Below the pieces are notes generated by a model, which saw nothing but the letters and a program-made list of their open reading frames with translations, ran no database searches and was not told where the DNA came from. This document shows, piece by piece, positions 1 to 7,431 of a DNA stretch of 16,273 bases. Each line of letters opens with the position of its first letter. The stretch's first letter is position 1. The DNA comes from an uncultured Eubacterium sp. Lineage in GTDB: Bacteria > Bacillota_A > Clostridia > Lachnospirales > Lachnospiraceae. The position numbers and the translations under genes are program-made. The DNA is taken from the NCBI GenBank assembly GCA_948759685.1, contig CAQBGY010000043.1, positions 1 to 16,273 of the forward strand. The letters are read 5' to 3'.

Positions 1-1892
1 CAATATTCCGGATCGACGGTTCCTGAGGGCATATTATTATCATAACTTGGATAAGTTACCATCGCTCTTACATTTCCGGTGTTTGGATCTGTCATAACAA
101 CAGAGCCGGAGCATGGGTCTAAAGCAATCTGAGCCGGTGTTATTTTTAAAGTTTTTATCTGCTTTATAAGAAACTGATATGTCTGGTAGGAATCATGCGT
201 TGATAAAAGATTGTATGTTCTCTCATCTTTTTCTAAAATCCCCTGATCATAAAGCAGCATACAAATCTGGCTTCCTGATATCGTAGAATCAAAAATTCTA
301 TATTTTACAACCAGTTTTCCAAAAGAAGTATTTTTTTTGATATCTTTTATAATATGTTTTCTTATCAGATTATAAGTTTCACCGGTAGAAAGGTAAGCAT
401 CTTCTACTTCTAAATTGTCAAGATTTATCCAGTTCATCTTGATGGCATGCTTTATGAAATCATTAAGACTTAATTCACCATCGACATATTTGAGATATGT
501 TTCATCTTCTATATTAATAGAGGATGAAAGCAGTATACCGTCATTTTTCAGTAAATCATAAATATAATCACAATATTCCTGGTACTCATCATTAAAGTCA
601 TTATATTTTGTTCCATTAGAATTTAATTCAGTACTAATCTTACTTACAGCTTCCGTCACTGCTTTTTTATATTTTTCATTTAAGTTACGCTCATTGCTTG
701 TACTTTTTTTACCGGATAAATTTTTCAGACTGACAACATTGTTTGTTACTAACTGGGAATAAACTTTTTTTGCTGAAACATAGTGTAACTTTTCATCCGT
801 TTGATTTTTCTCATCTACGTCATAATTAACAATTTCAGAAATCAGAATTGCCGCAATTCGTTTTTCAAGCATTGTGTAAACAGCTTTTTGAAGTTTTGAA
901 TCAATCGTTAAATAAACGTCATTGCCGGCTGCAGAGTTTTTCTTGGAAATAGTACTCAGAACTTTTCCGGTATTATCTACAAAAATCTTTTCTTCGCCTC
1001 TTTTTCCCTGAAGATATTCTTCCATGGAAGCTTCTAAACCTGATTTACCGACAATATCCGTTGCAATATACTTCTTTCCCTTTTCTTTATAATCTTCCAG
1101 CTCGGAATCCGAAATTGTTCCTGTATAGCCTATAATCGGTGCAAAATATTTACTCATTGTATATTTTCTGATTGTCTGTTCTTCTACTGTAACACCTGTT
1201 AAATCAGCTTCATTTTCGTAAACTGCAACAACCGTTTCATTAGATACTTCTTTTGCGATAGTGACGCCTAAATATTTTTGCGAGGAAATAGCATAGACAT
1301 TATAGCGAACTGCAAGTATTTTTAAGAGCAGTTCATCACTACATTCCTGTTCTACTTCGAATAAATCATTTTTTAAATAATAAATTATTTCTCCGGCAGA
1401 AGCATTGGAATAATCCCTATTATTTCTTTTTAATTCTTTGCCAAATATATTCGTCAAAAATAATTTTTTTGAGGCATCAGATGTATAATTTGCTTCCCAT
1501 TTTCCGTCGTTATTCAAAGAAATCGGGAAATCGACAATCACTTTATCGCCATGACTTTCAATGACATTAATAGCTTTGTAAACAATAGCGTTCAGTATGT
1601 TATTCTTTTCATTAGAACTTTCTATTTTATCTTCAATTTTAATTGTATAAGCCAATTCATCGTGAGCCAGAACCTTTCCATTAACATCTAATATTTTTCC
1701 CCTTGTTCCAGAGGAATAAACTGTTTTTTCAGCTTTTTGAATATATGTACTCATGTAATAGTTTTCGTTGACAATCTGTAAATCAAATATTCTATATACA
1801 AGTACAGAAAATAAACCTATTAATATCAGGCTTACGATAAATATTCTTGATTTAATTGTTTTTAAAACCGTATATAAAAAATCACTTATCAA
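1..1892 (-). CDS. mrdA: Penicillin-binding protein 2, class B transpeptidase (partial, C-terminus outside window)
   Basis: Elongation-specific peptidoglycan transpeptidase, membrane anchored, acting with MreBCD. About 630 codons are visible. Residues 13-32 form a hydrophobic anchor, followed by the class B hallmark TRGKILDVNGKVLA (near residue 65), a pedestal/dimerisation region, and LTIDSKLQ at about 328-335. The start of the transpeptidase domain is at about 592 (DPCSGSVVMTDPNTG, then YPSYDNN). The catalytic SxxK, SxN and KTG motifs must lie beyond base 1. Compared with E. coli or Bacillus PBP2, about 240 residues (345-588) are inserted between LTID and the transpeptidase start. The start is unusual: an in-frame TAA lies two codons upstream, no ATG occurs before residue 46, and starting there would lose the membrane anchor. 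TTG at 1892 is therefore chosen, overlapping mreD by 11 bp, with an AGGAG about 13 nt upstream, a long spacing. Identity is firm; the exact start is moderately sure. SpoVD/FtsI-type PBPs are less likely given the mreD neighbour. Confidence 0.9.
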   Translation of the reverse strand, partial: MISDFLYTVLKTIKSRIFIVSLILIGLFSVLVYRIFDLQIVNENYYMSTYIQKAEKTVYSSGTRGKILDVNGKVLAHDELAYTIKIEDKIESSNEKNNILNAIVYKAINVIESHGDKVIVDFPISLNNDGKWEANYTSDASKKLFLTNIFGKELKRNNRDYSNASAGEIIYYLKNDLFEVEQECSDELLLKILAVRYNVYAISSQKYLGVTIAKEVSNETVVAVYENEADLTGVTVEEQTIRKYTMSKYFAPIIGYTGTISDSELEDYKEKGKKYIATDIVGKSGLEASMEEYLQGKRGEEKIFVDNTGKVLSTISKKNSAAGNDVYLTIDSKLQKAVYTMLEKRIAAILISEIVNYDVDEKNQTDEKLHYVSAKKVYSQLVTNNVVSLKNLSGKKSTSNERNLNEKYKKAVTEAVSKISTELNSNGTKYNDFNDEYQEYCDYIYDLLKNDGILLSSSINIEDETYLKYVDGELSLNDFIKHAIKMNWINLDNLEVEDAYLSTGETYNLIRKHIIKDIKKNTSFGKLVVKYRIFDSTISGSQICMLLYDQGILEKDERTYNLLSTHDSYQTYQFLIKQIKTLKITPAQIALDPCSGSVVMTDPNTGNVRAMVTYPSYDNNMPSGTVDPEY

Positions 1893-2415
1893 AACTTAAT
1901 GTATTCTCCTGTTTTATTGTTAATATTTTTTCATTTAAAATATAAAATAGTTTATATAATATAAAAGCTACGAAAGTAGTAATTATCATTTCCGGTAAAA
2001 TGATTTTTTCAAAATAAAATGAAAAGTCAAGTTTATTTCGAAGTAAAAACCGAAAAACATATAACAGCACATTATATATAAAATCACTGATAAACACTAA
2101 TACCATTGGCATAAATACATGGTCACTATAGAACATTTTTTTGAATAAGCCACTGAAAAATCCTATATACATGTATAACAGTGCATACAGTCCGATAACA
2201 TCACCAAAGAAGATGTCAACTAACAGACCACACACAAGTCCTGTAAGACTTCCGTAATTACATCCTTTCATAAAGCCAAAAATACATGTTGTAAATAACA
2301 AAAAATTTGGAGTTGCAACAATTTCAAAGTTGGCTAAAGAAAGTTCACTTTGTAGTACAAAAGATATTATAATTATTAATGCTGTAATGAATACTCTTAT
2401 CACTCTATGTTTCAT
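1882..2415 (-). CDS. mreD: Rod shape-determining protein MreD
   Basis: Small integral membrane component of the elongation complex, which links MreC and PBP2 to MreB. The 177 residues are strongly hydrophobic, with about five membrane segments (roughly residues 7-24, 37-53, 60-95 as two segments, 102-125 and 142-162), the usual topology and length for MreD. Sequence is poorly conserved in this family, so the call rests on hydrophobicity, size, the GLVCGLLVDIFFGD-type stretch in the middle, and position directly after mreC. The ATG at 2415 has AGAAGG 8 nt upstream. Its stop overlaps the proposed TTG start of the PBP2 gene, suggesting translational coupling. Confidence 0.9.
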   Translation of the reverse strand: MKHRVIRVFITALIIIISFVLQSELSLANFEIVATPNFLLFTTCIFGFMKGCNYGSLTGLVCGLLVDIFFGDVIGLYALLYMYIGFFSGLFKKMFYSDHVFMPMVLVFISDFIYNVLLYVFRFLLRNKLDFSFYFEKIILPEMIITTFVAFILYKLFYILNEKILTIKQENTLSFDK

Positions 2416-2427
2416 GGAAGCTTCCTT

Positions 2428-3279
2428 CTATTTTTTTAATTGTTCTTTCAGTTCTGTTATTACCAATACTTCATCAATATGCTGAAAATCAACAACCGGT
2501 ACAATCTTACCGGATTGTGTTAATTCATTGGAATCTTTTGAAACCTCTGTTACATACCCTACTAAAATTCCCGGTAAGAATTTATTACTGATCCGTGAAG
2601 TAACAACCATGTCTCCTTCTGATACTTTGGCTTCTTTTACTATTTCAGTAATATTCATAACACCATCTTCGATTAACTTTAAGTCACCGCTGGCAATTCC
2701 GGTATCCGAGGTATTGGCAAAAGATACACTGACACTGCTCTCATCATCAATAATGGAGCGTACTTTTGAATAATTTTCTCCAACATCATAGATAATTCCG
2801 ACAAGTCCACCGTCACTGATTACATTCATGTCTTCTTTAATACCATCTCGTGCACCTTTATTAATGGTAAAGATATTGAAAAAATTACCTGTATCTTTTC
2901 CGATAACTCGTGCACCTATTTTTTTCAAAGAAGAATAATCTTTGTCCAGCTGATACATATTTCGAAGTCTTGTCAGTTCGTATTTATTCTGGGCCAATAA
3001 ACTATTTTCTTCTGTAAGTTCATCAACCTGTAATTTTAATTTGTCATTTTCTTTTTTTAATTCTTTAACTGATTTTAATAAATCAGATTTGTCTGTAAAC
3101 CATCCACCCATGCTGTTTGCACCTTCCTGTAGCGGAATTACAATCATACCGGCAACAGATTTAAATGGTTTAGAAAAATCTTTTACTGCCACTGACAAAA
3201 TAAGAACTGCAATACATAATAAAGTCAGTGTAAAAATTAATATTTTTGGTTTTATATTTATTTTACTTGGTCTTTTCAT
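2428..3279 (-). CDS. mreC: Rod shape-determining protein MreC
   Basis: Bitopic membrane protein of the rod complex that contacts PBP2 outside the cell. The 283 residues show a short basic cytoplasmic tail, one membrane segment (about 13-32), a coiled coil (about 62-110, rich in Lys/Glu/Leu, KKENDKLKLQVDELTEENS) and then the two beta-barrel domains typical of MreC (about 118-275), including GGLVGIIYDVGENYSKVRSI and the GDMVVTSRISNKFLPGILVG region. Length is normal for the family. The ATG at 3279 has AAGGTGAG about 5 nt upstream. The gene lies 36 nt after mreB and its TAG is 12 nt before the mreD ATG. Confidence 0.95.
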   Translation of the reverse strand: MKRPSKINIKPKILIFTLTLLCIAVLILSVAVKDFSKPFKSVAGMIVIPLQEGANSMGGWFTDKSDLLKSVKELKKENDKLKLQVDELTEENSLLAQNKYELTRLRNMYQLDKDYSSLKKIGARVIGKDTGNFFNIFTINKGARDGIKEDMNVISDGGLVGIIYDVGENYSKVRSIIDDESSVSVSFANTSDTGIASGDLKLIEDGVMNITEIVKEAKVSEGDMVVTSRISNKFLPGILVGYVTEVSKDSNELTQSGKIVPVVDFQHIDEVLVITELKEQLKK

Positions 3280-3315
3280 TTAACTCACCTTTTCGTTACA
3301 TTAATTCATGGCATA

Positions 3316-4347
3316 TTAAAACGAACTTTCTCTTGGCTCGTACATTAATTTCTTATAAGAAGAATCCGACATAATCATTGAAATTCCTCTGATTACGGAT
3401 TCTCCGGGATTTTTAATTGTATTTACTTTTAAATCCGTCTCCTTTGCAATCAGCTTGTCCAGATTAGAAATTGCAGAAGACGCCCCTGTAAGGTATAGCC
3501 CGATATCCATAATATCTGCAGTCAGTTCTGGAGGTGTTCTCTCCAATAAGTTCTTAATGGACTCAATGATATCATCAAAAAACTGTTTGATTGCTTCATA
3601 AATTGTATCCTTTGAGACACCACGTTCTGACGGAAGCCCGGTAATCACATTTCTGCCATATACATATAATAACTCTTCTTCTAAATCTTCATCTTCGTCA
3701 TACATGGCATCAGATAATTTGCATTTGATCTGTTCTGCAGTCTTTAAACCGATAAGAATATTATACTTACGTTTTACGGCATCACATATCATCTGGTCAA
3801 GGCGGTTTCCACCCATTTTAATAATTCTGCTTACTACAATTCCACCATGGGAAATGACAGAAATTTCTGTAGTATCAGCACCTATATTGATAATCATATT
3901 TCCTCTGGAACTGGTCATGTCAATTCCAAGCCCCACAGCATCTGCGATAGGTTTTTCTACGATTTTAATTTCTCTTGCCTTTATGTCTGACTTTGCCACA
4001 ACGTCATAAAAAGCTCTCTTTTCAACTTCTGTGATATCTGCCGGAACAGCAATACAAAACCGACCCATTTTACTGCCTCTGGGTCCTGTTAATTTTTTGA
4101 AAAACTGTTCAAACAGCATTTTCATACTTTTTAAATCTGCAATAACTCCAAACTTAATTGGAAAAATCACTTTAATATTATCCGGGGCTTTTTCATACAT
4201 CTTAAAGGCTTCATCCCCGATTTCAAATAATTCATTTTTATTTTTTATAGCTATAATATTTTTTTCATTTAAAGTTGTTTTGGTCATTCCGTTGTATATT
4301 TTAATATTGCTTGTACCAAAATCAATGCCATAAACACTTTTGCTCAT
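3316..4347 (-). CDS. mreB: MreB-type actin-like protein with degenerate nucleotide-binding motifs
   Basis: Actin/Hsp70-fold cytoskeletal protein of the cell-elongation complex. The 343 residues align by eye with MreB throughout: phosphate-1 motif GIDFGTSN (7-14), FPIKFGVIADL (62-72), VPADITEVEKRA (101-112), HGGIVVSRIIKMGG (167-180) and KRKYNILIGLKTAEQIK (192-208). Several signature residues differ from the family consensus. The expected catalytic Glu before Pro in the EEPMAAA motif is Lys132 (VEKPIADA). The phosphate-2 motif DIGGGTTE is NIGADTTE (154-161). The adenosine loop LTGGGA is LTGASSA (286-292). It may therefore bind or hydrolyse ATP differently, or be a structural paralogue with a canonical MreB elsewhere. 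The ATG at 4347 has AAAGGATA just upstream. It sits 23 nt after radC and 36 nt before mreC, the classical order. Confidence 0.88.
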   Translation of the reverse strand: MSKSVYGIDFGTSNIKIYNGMTKTTLNEKNIIAIKNKNELFEIGDEAFKMYEKAPDNIKVIFPIKFGVIADLKSMKMLFEQFFKKLTGPRGSKMGRFCIAVPADITEVEKRAFYDVVAKSDIKAREIKIVEKPIADAVGLGIDMTSSRGNMIINIGADTTEISVISHGGIVVSRIIKMGGNRLDQMICDAVKRKYNILIGLKTAEQIKCKLSDAMYDEDEDLEEELLYVYGRNVITGLPSERGVSKDTIYEAIKQFFDDIIESIKNLLERTPPELTADIMDIGLYLTGASSAISNLDKLIAKETDLKVNTIKNPGESVIRGISMIMSDSSYKKLMYEPRESSF

Positions 4348-4370
4348 ATTATATCCTTTCCGTTTTAGGT

Positions 4371-5057
4371 TTATATTTGGCCGGATTCGTTTAGACTACA
4401 ATAAGTATTATCCCCTATTATTATATGGTCTAACAACCGTATACCTATAATCTTTCCTGCATTTTTTACCCTTTCTGTACTTTTTAAATCTTCTCTGCTG
4501 GGGGTTGGGTCTCCACTTGGATGATTATGTACCAAAATGATATTTACACAATTACATCGAAGTGCCTCTACAAATATTTCCCTTGGAGAAACAAGTGACT
4601 GATTGATTGTTCCGGAACTGATAAGCTTGTCCTTAATTAATTTGCATTTTGTATCAAGAAACATTACATACAAATTTTCCTGTTCTAAATGCCTTAACTG
4701 TTCCATATAATATCCGGCAATAATTTCAGCAGTATTATATTTTGTGGTATTATTAAAACTGGTTTTTGATATACGTTTTGCCAGTTCTAACACACATAAT
4801 ATCTGGATGGCTTTCACCTTTCCGACACCGTTAATCTTTAACAATTCTTCCAAAGAAAGATGCGTAAGAGATAATACACTGATTGTCCCTTCATCATTCT
4901 TTAATAGTTTAACTGCCAGATCTTTCACATTGCAGCCTTTTGTGCCTGTCCTTAAAATAATTGCCAGCAGTTCAATGTCTGTCATTGCTGCAGTTCCATA
5001 TTTGAGACACTTTTCATAAGGCCTTTCTTCTTTGGGTAAAGTTTCAATAATATTCAT
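4371..5057 (-). CDS. radC: RadC family JAB1/MPN-domain protein
   Basis: The 228 residues contain an N-terminal helix-hairpin-helix-like region (LLKINGVGKVKAIQ, about 72-85) and a C-terminal JAB/MPN metalloprotease-type domain with the metal-binding signature HNHPSGDPTPSRED (His177, His179, Asp190). The molecular role of RadC is not settled; the old DNA-repair assignment is not well supported, and many annotators call it a DNA repair protein only by tradition. The reading frame is open to an upstream ATG at 5165, but that would put the promoter -10 inside the gene and add 36 residues unlike RadC. ATG at 5057 is preferred: it follows GGAGG, although with a short spacing of about 3 nt, and gives the usual N-terminus (LPKEERPYEKCLKYG). 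It is first gene of the radC-mreBCD-PBP2 run, 23 nt before mreB. The maf gene often found before radC in Bacillus is absent here. Confidence 0.93.
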   Translation of the reverse strand: MNIIETLPKEERPYEKCLKYGTAAMTDIELLAIILRTGTKGCNVKDLAVKLLKNDEGTISVLSLTHLSLEELLKINGVGKVKAIQILCVLELAKRISKTSFNNTTKYNTAEIIAGYYMEQLRHLEQENLYVMFLDTKCKLIKDKLISSGTINQSLVSPREIFVEALRCNCVNIILVHNHPSGDPTPSREDLKSTERVKNAGKIIGIRLLDHIIIGDNTYCSLNESGQI

Positions 5058-5124
5058 ATTCCTCCATCTCTGTTCTCTCCGAGTACAAAGGGAAAAACTT
5101 ATTGAAGAAATATTAATCTTAACT

Positions 5125-5153
5125 ATTGTAGCACAATAAAATTTATGTGTATA
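5125..5153 (-). promoter_or_regulatory. Predicted sigma-A promoter for the radC-mre operon
   Basis: On the minus strand, -35 TATACA (5148-5153) and -10 TACAAT (5125-5130) are separated by 17 bp, and the -10 is extended by an upstream TG (TGCTACAAT). The expected transcript start is near 5118, giving a leader of about 60 nt before the radC ATG at 5057. It lies in the 132-bp gap after the YnbB-type gene, the largest non-coding gap in the window. The leader shows no strong hairpin or riboswitch-like structure by eye. Confidence 0.55.
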
Positions 5154-5189
5154 TGTTTTTTCCAATAAAAGGGTAATAATAACAAAATG

Positions 5190-6473
5190 TTACGAAATAG
5201 TAATTAATTCGTCATTTATCATATTCTGAAATGCTTTCAAAATACCAAGTTTTGCGTGCTGCCATGTTAATCCACCCTGAAAATATACTGCATACGGAGG
5301 TTTCATTGGACCGTCTGCACTCAGCTCAATCGAAGAACCTGACACAAATGCCCCTGCCGCCATAATGACCGGTGCATCATATCCGGGCATATCCCAAGGC
5401 TCAGGGGTCAGATAACTGTCTACCGGTGCGGCTGCCTGAATTCCTTTGCAGAAAGCAATGACACAATCGGGATTTCCAAACTCAATTGCCTGAATAATAT
5501 CATGCCTGCTTTCCCTGCCATCAGGAATAACCTTAAAATCAAACTGTTCAAACAAATTTGCCGCAAAGATTGCACCTTTTAATGCTCCTGATACAACAGT
5601 CGGTGCTAAAAACAATCCTTGATACAGTAAACTCATTACGCCGAGGTTGGCACCAACTTCTTTTCCAAGTCCCGGTGTGGTAAGACGGTGAGCACAATTC
5701 TTTACACATTTTTTTGTTCCGCAGATATATCCGCCAATTGGTGCAAGACCTCCTCCCGGATTCTTGATAAGAGAACCGACAATCATATCTACACCAACAT
5801 CAGAAGGCTCTCTTGTCTCAACAAATTCTCCATAGCAGTTATCAACCATAACAATAATATCCGGGTTGATTTCTTTTATAAAAGAGGTCACCTGACCGAT
5901 TTTTTCTACAGATAAAGTAGGTCTTGTAGCATATCCTTTGGAACGTTGGATTCCGACCATAGTGACACCACCCAGTTTTGATTTGATTCCATCATAATCA
6001 AAATCACCATTATCCAATAAATCAACCTGGTCATATGTAATGCCATATTCTGCAAGGCTTCCCGTAGATGGTCTGATACCAATAACCTCTTCTAACGTAT
6101 CATATGGTTTTCCGCTTATGTACATCAATTGATCTCCGGGACGCAAGTTTGCTGATAAAGCAATGCCAAGTGCATGCGTTCCACAGGTTATCTGTGGTCT
6201 GACCAATGCATCTTCCGTATGAAAAACATCTGCGTATACTTTTTCAAGAGTATCACGTCCTAAATCATTATACCCATATCCTGTCGTTGGGGCAAAATGT
6301 GCTTCCGTTACTTTATTTTTATGGAATGCAGACATTACCTTTAATTGATTGTACTCTGCAATTTTGTCTATTTCTTGAAATCTTTGTGACAAATCAGAAA
6401 TGATTTTATCTGAAATTTCTAAAACTTTTTCATCAATTCCCATCTGTCTGTACATATCTTTTAATTCACTCAT
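5190..6473 (-). CDS. ynbB: PLP-dependent methionine gamma-lyase-like / aluminium-resistance family protein (YnbB type)
   Basis: Fold-type I PLP enzyme of the Met_gamma_lyase (PF06838) family, historically called aluminium resistance protein; its real substrate is not established. The 427 residues show QITCGTHALGIAL (104-116, cofactor phosphate region), an Asp in MVDNCYGEFVE (Asp211, expected to contact the pyridine nitrogen), the probable Schiff-base lysine in GSLIKNPGGG (Lys237), and the conserved end SSIELSADGPMKPPY. Length is normal. An unusual cluster of three cysteines (251, 256, 260) follows the PLP lysine. The ATG at 6473 overlaps the miaA stop in an ATGA arrangement, with AAAGGATG upstream, so the two genes are translationally coupled. 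The miaA-(hfq)-ynbB order is common in Firmicutes, but hfq is missing here. Cytosolic. Confidence 0.9.
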   Translation of the reverse strand: MSELKDMYRQMGIDEKVLEISDKIISDLSQRFQEIDKIAEYNQLKVMSAFHKNKVTEAHFAPTTGYGYNDLGRDTLEKVYADVFHTEDALVRPQITCGTHALGIALSANLRPGDQLMYISGKPYDTLEEVIGIRPSTGSLAEYGITYDQVDLLDNGDFDYDGIKSKLGGVTMVGIQRSKGYATRPTLSVEKIGQVTSFIKEINPDIIVMVDNCYGEFVETREPSDVGVDMIVGSLIKNPGGGLAPIGGYICGTKKCVKNCAHRLTTPGLGKEVGANLGVMSLLYQGLFLAPTVVSGALKGAIFAANLFEQFDFKVIPDGRESRHDIIQAIEFGNPDCVIAFCKGIQAAAPVDSYLTPEPWDMPGYDAPVIMAAGAFVSGSSIELSADGPMKPPYAVYFQGGLTWQHAKLGILKAFQNMINDELITIS

Positions 6474-7423
6474 ATCTCATCCTTTATTATGTTTCTTTTT
6501 TTCAAATTCATAAGCATTTCTGCTAATATTTTTTCCTGATTATATTCAAAATCATCAATGTTTATCATACATACATCTTTTTCTCTACGAAACCATGTAA
6601 GCTGTCTTTTGGCAAAGTGCCTTGTGTTCTTTTTAATCAATTCAGCAGTATCTTCCAGCGATATATTGTTTTCAAGATGGTTTACTACTTCTTTATATCC
6701 AATCCCCTGCATGGAAACCATATCTGCATCACATCCGTGGGCAAGAAGTTCTTTTACTTCTTCTATCAGTCCGTTCTTTAACATGATCTCTACACGCTCT
6801 TCGATTCTCTGGTAAAGAAGTTCTCTTTTATCATTCAAAACAAAATAGGCAAAATTATATGGAGACTGATTTCCCCGCTGTTCATAATTGTGACTGGAAA
6901 TCGTTTTGCCGGTATCATGATAATATTCTAATGCACGGATTACACGCTTAGTATTATTAAAATGTATCTCCTCTGCGGAAAGCGGGTCGATTTCTTTTAA
7001 CATCTGATACAGATATTCATTACCTTTGTCAGATGCTATCTGTTCTAATTGTTTGCGGTATTCATGTTCATTATCGGTCTCATCAAAATGAATATCATAT
7101 AAAAGAGCCTGAATATAAAACCCGGTTCCTCCTACGATGATTGGAATTTTCCCTTTGTTTTGAATCTCTGAAACGGCCTCTTTTGCCATCTTCTGAAATA
7201 TATGGACGTTAAATGCATCTTTAGGATCTAAAACATCAATCAGATAGTGCTTTACTCCCTGCATTTCCTCTTTCGTGATTTTGGCAGAGCCGATATTCAT
7301 TCTTTTATATACCTGAATAGAATCAGCACTAATGATTTCACCATGAATTCGTTTTGCCAATGCAATGGAAAGTTCAGTTTTTCCAACGGCTGTAGGACCG
7401 GTCAGGATAACTAATTCGTTCAT
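6470..7423 (-). CDS. miaA: tRNA dimethylallyltransferase MiaA
   Basis: Transfers a dimethylallyl group from DMAPP to N6 of adenosine 37 in tRNAs reading UNN codons; its product is the substrate of MiaB, encoded in the same run. The 317 residues have the P-loop GPTAVGKT (9-16), the substrate motif SADSIQVY (32-39), GGTGFYIQAL (98-107), the RVIRALEYYHDTGK region and MQGIGYKEV near the C-terminal domain. Length fits the family. The ATG at 7423 follows AGGAG, and that Shine-Dalgarno overlaps the TAG stop of mutL. The 3' end overlaps the next gene by 4 nt. No missing key residues. Confidence 0.97.
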   Translation of the reverse strand: MNELVILTGPTAVGKTELSIALAKRIHGEIISADSIQVYKRMNIGSAKITKEEMQGVKHYLIDVLDPKDAFNVHIFQKMAKEAVSEIQNKGKIPIIVGGTGFYIQALLYDIHFDETDNEHEYRKQLEQIASDKGNEYLYQMLKEIDPLSAEEIHFNNTKRVIRALEYYHDTGKTISSHNYEQRGNQSPYNFAYFVLNDKRELLYQRIEERVEIMLKNGLIEEVKELLAHGCDADMVSMQGIGYKEVVNHLENNISLEDTAELIKKNTRHFAKRQLTWFRREKDVCMINIDDFEYNQEKILAEMLMNLKKRNIIKDEI

Positions 7424-7431
7424 AAAAACTC

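Noticed and set aside
5058..5165. Upstream 36-codon extension of radC starting at ATG 5165
   Set aside because: It contains the predicted -10 (5125-5130), has no Shine-Dalgarno and does not resemble RadC N-termini; the GGAGG-preceded ATG at 5057 gives the expected start.
5180..5192. Small inverted repeat TAACA-ttt-TGTTA at the end of the YnbB-type gene, considered as terminator or LexA-like box
   Set aside because: Only 5 AT-rich base pairs with no U-tract, and AAC/GTT spacing is 5 rather than the 4 expected for a LexA box.
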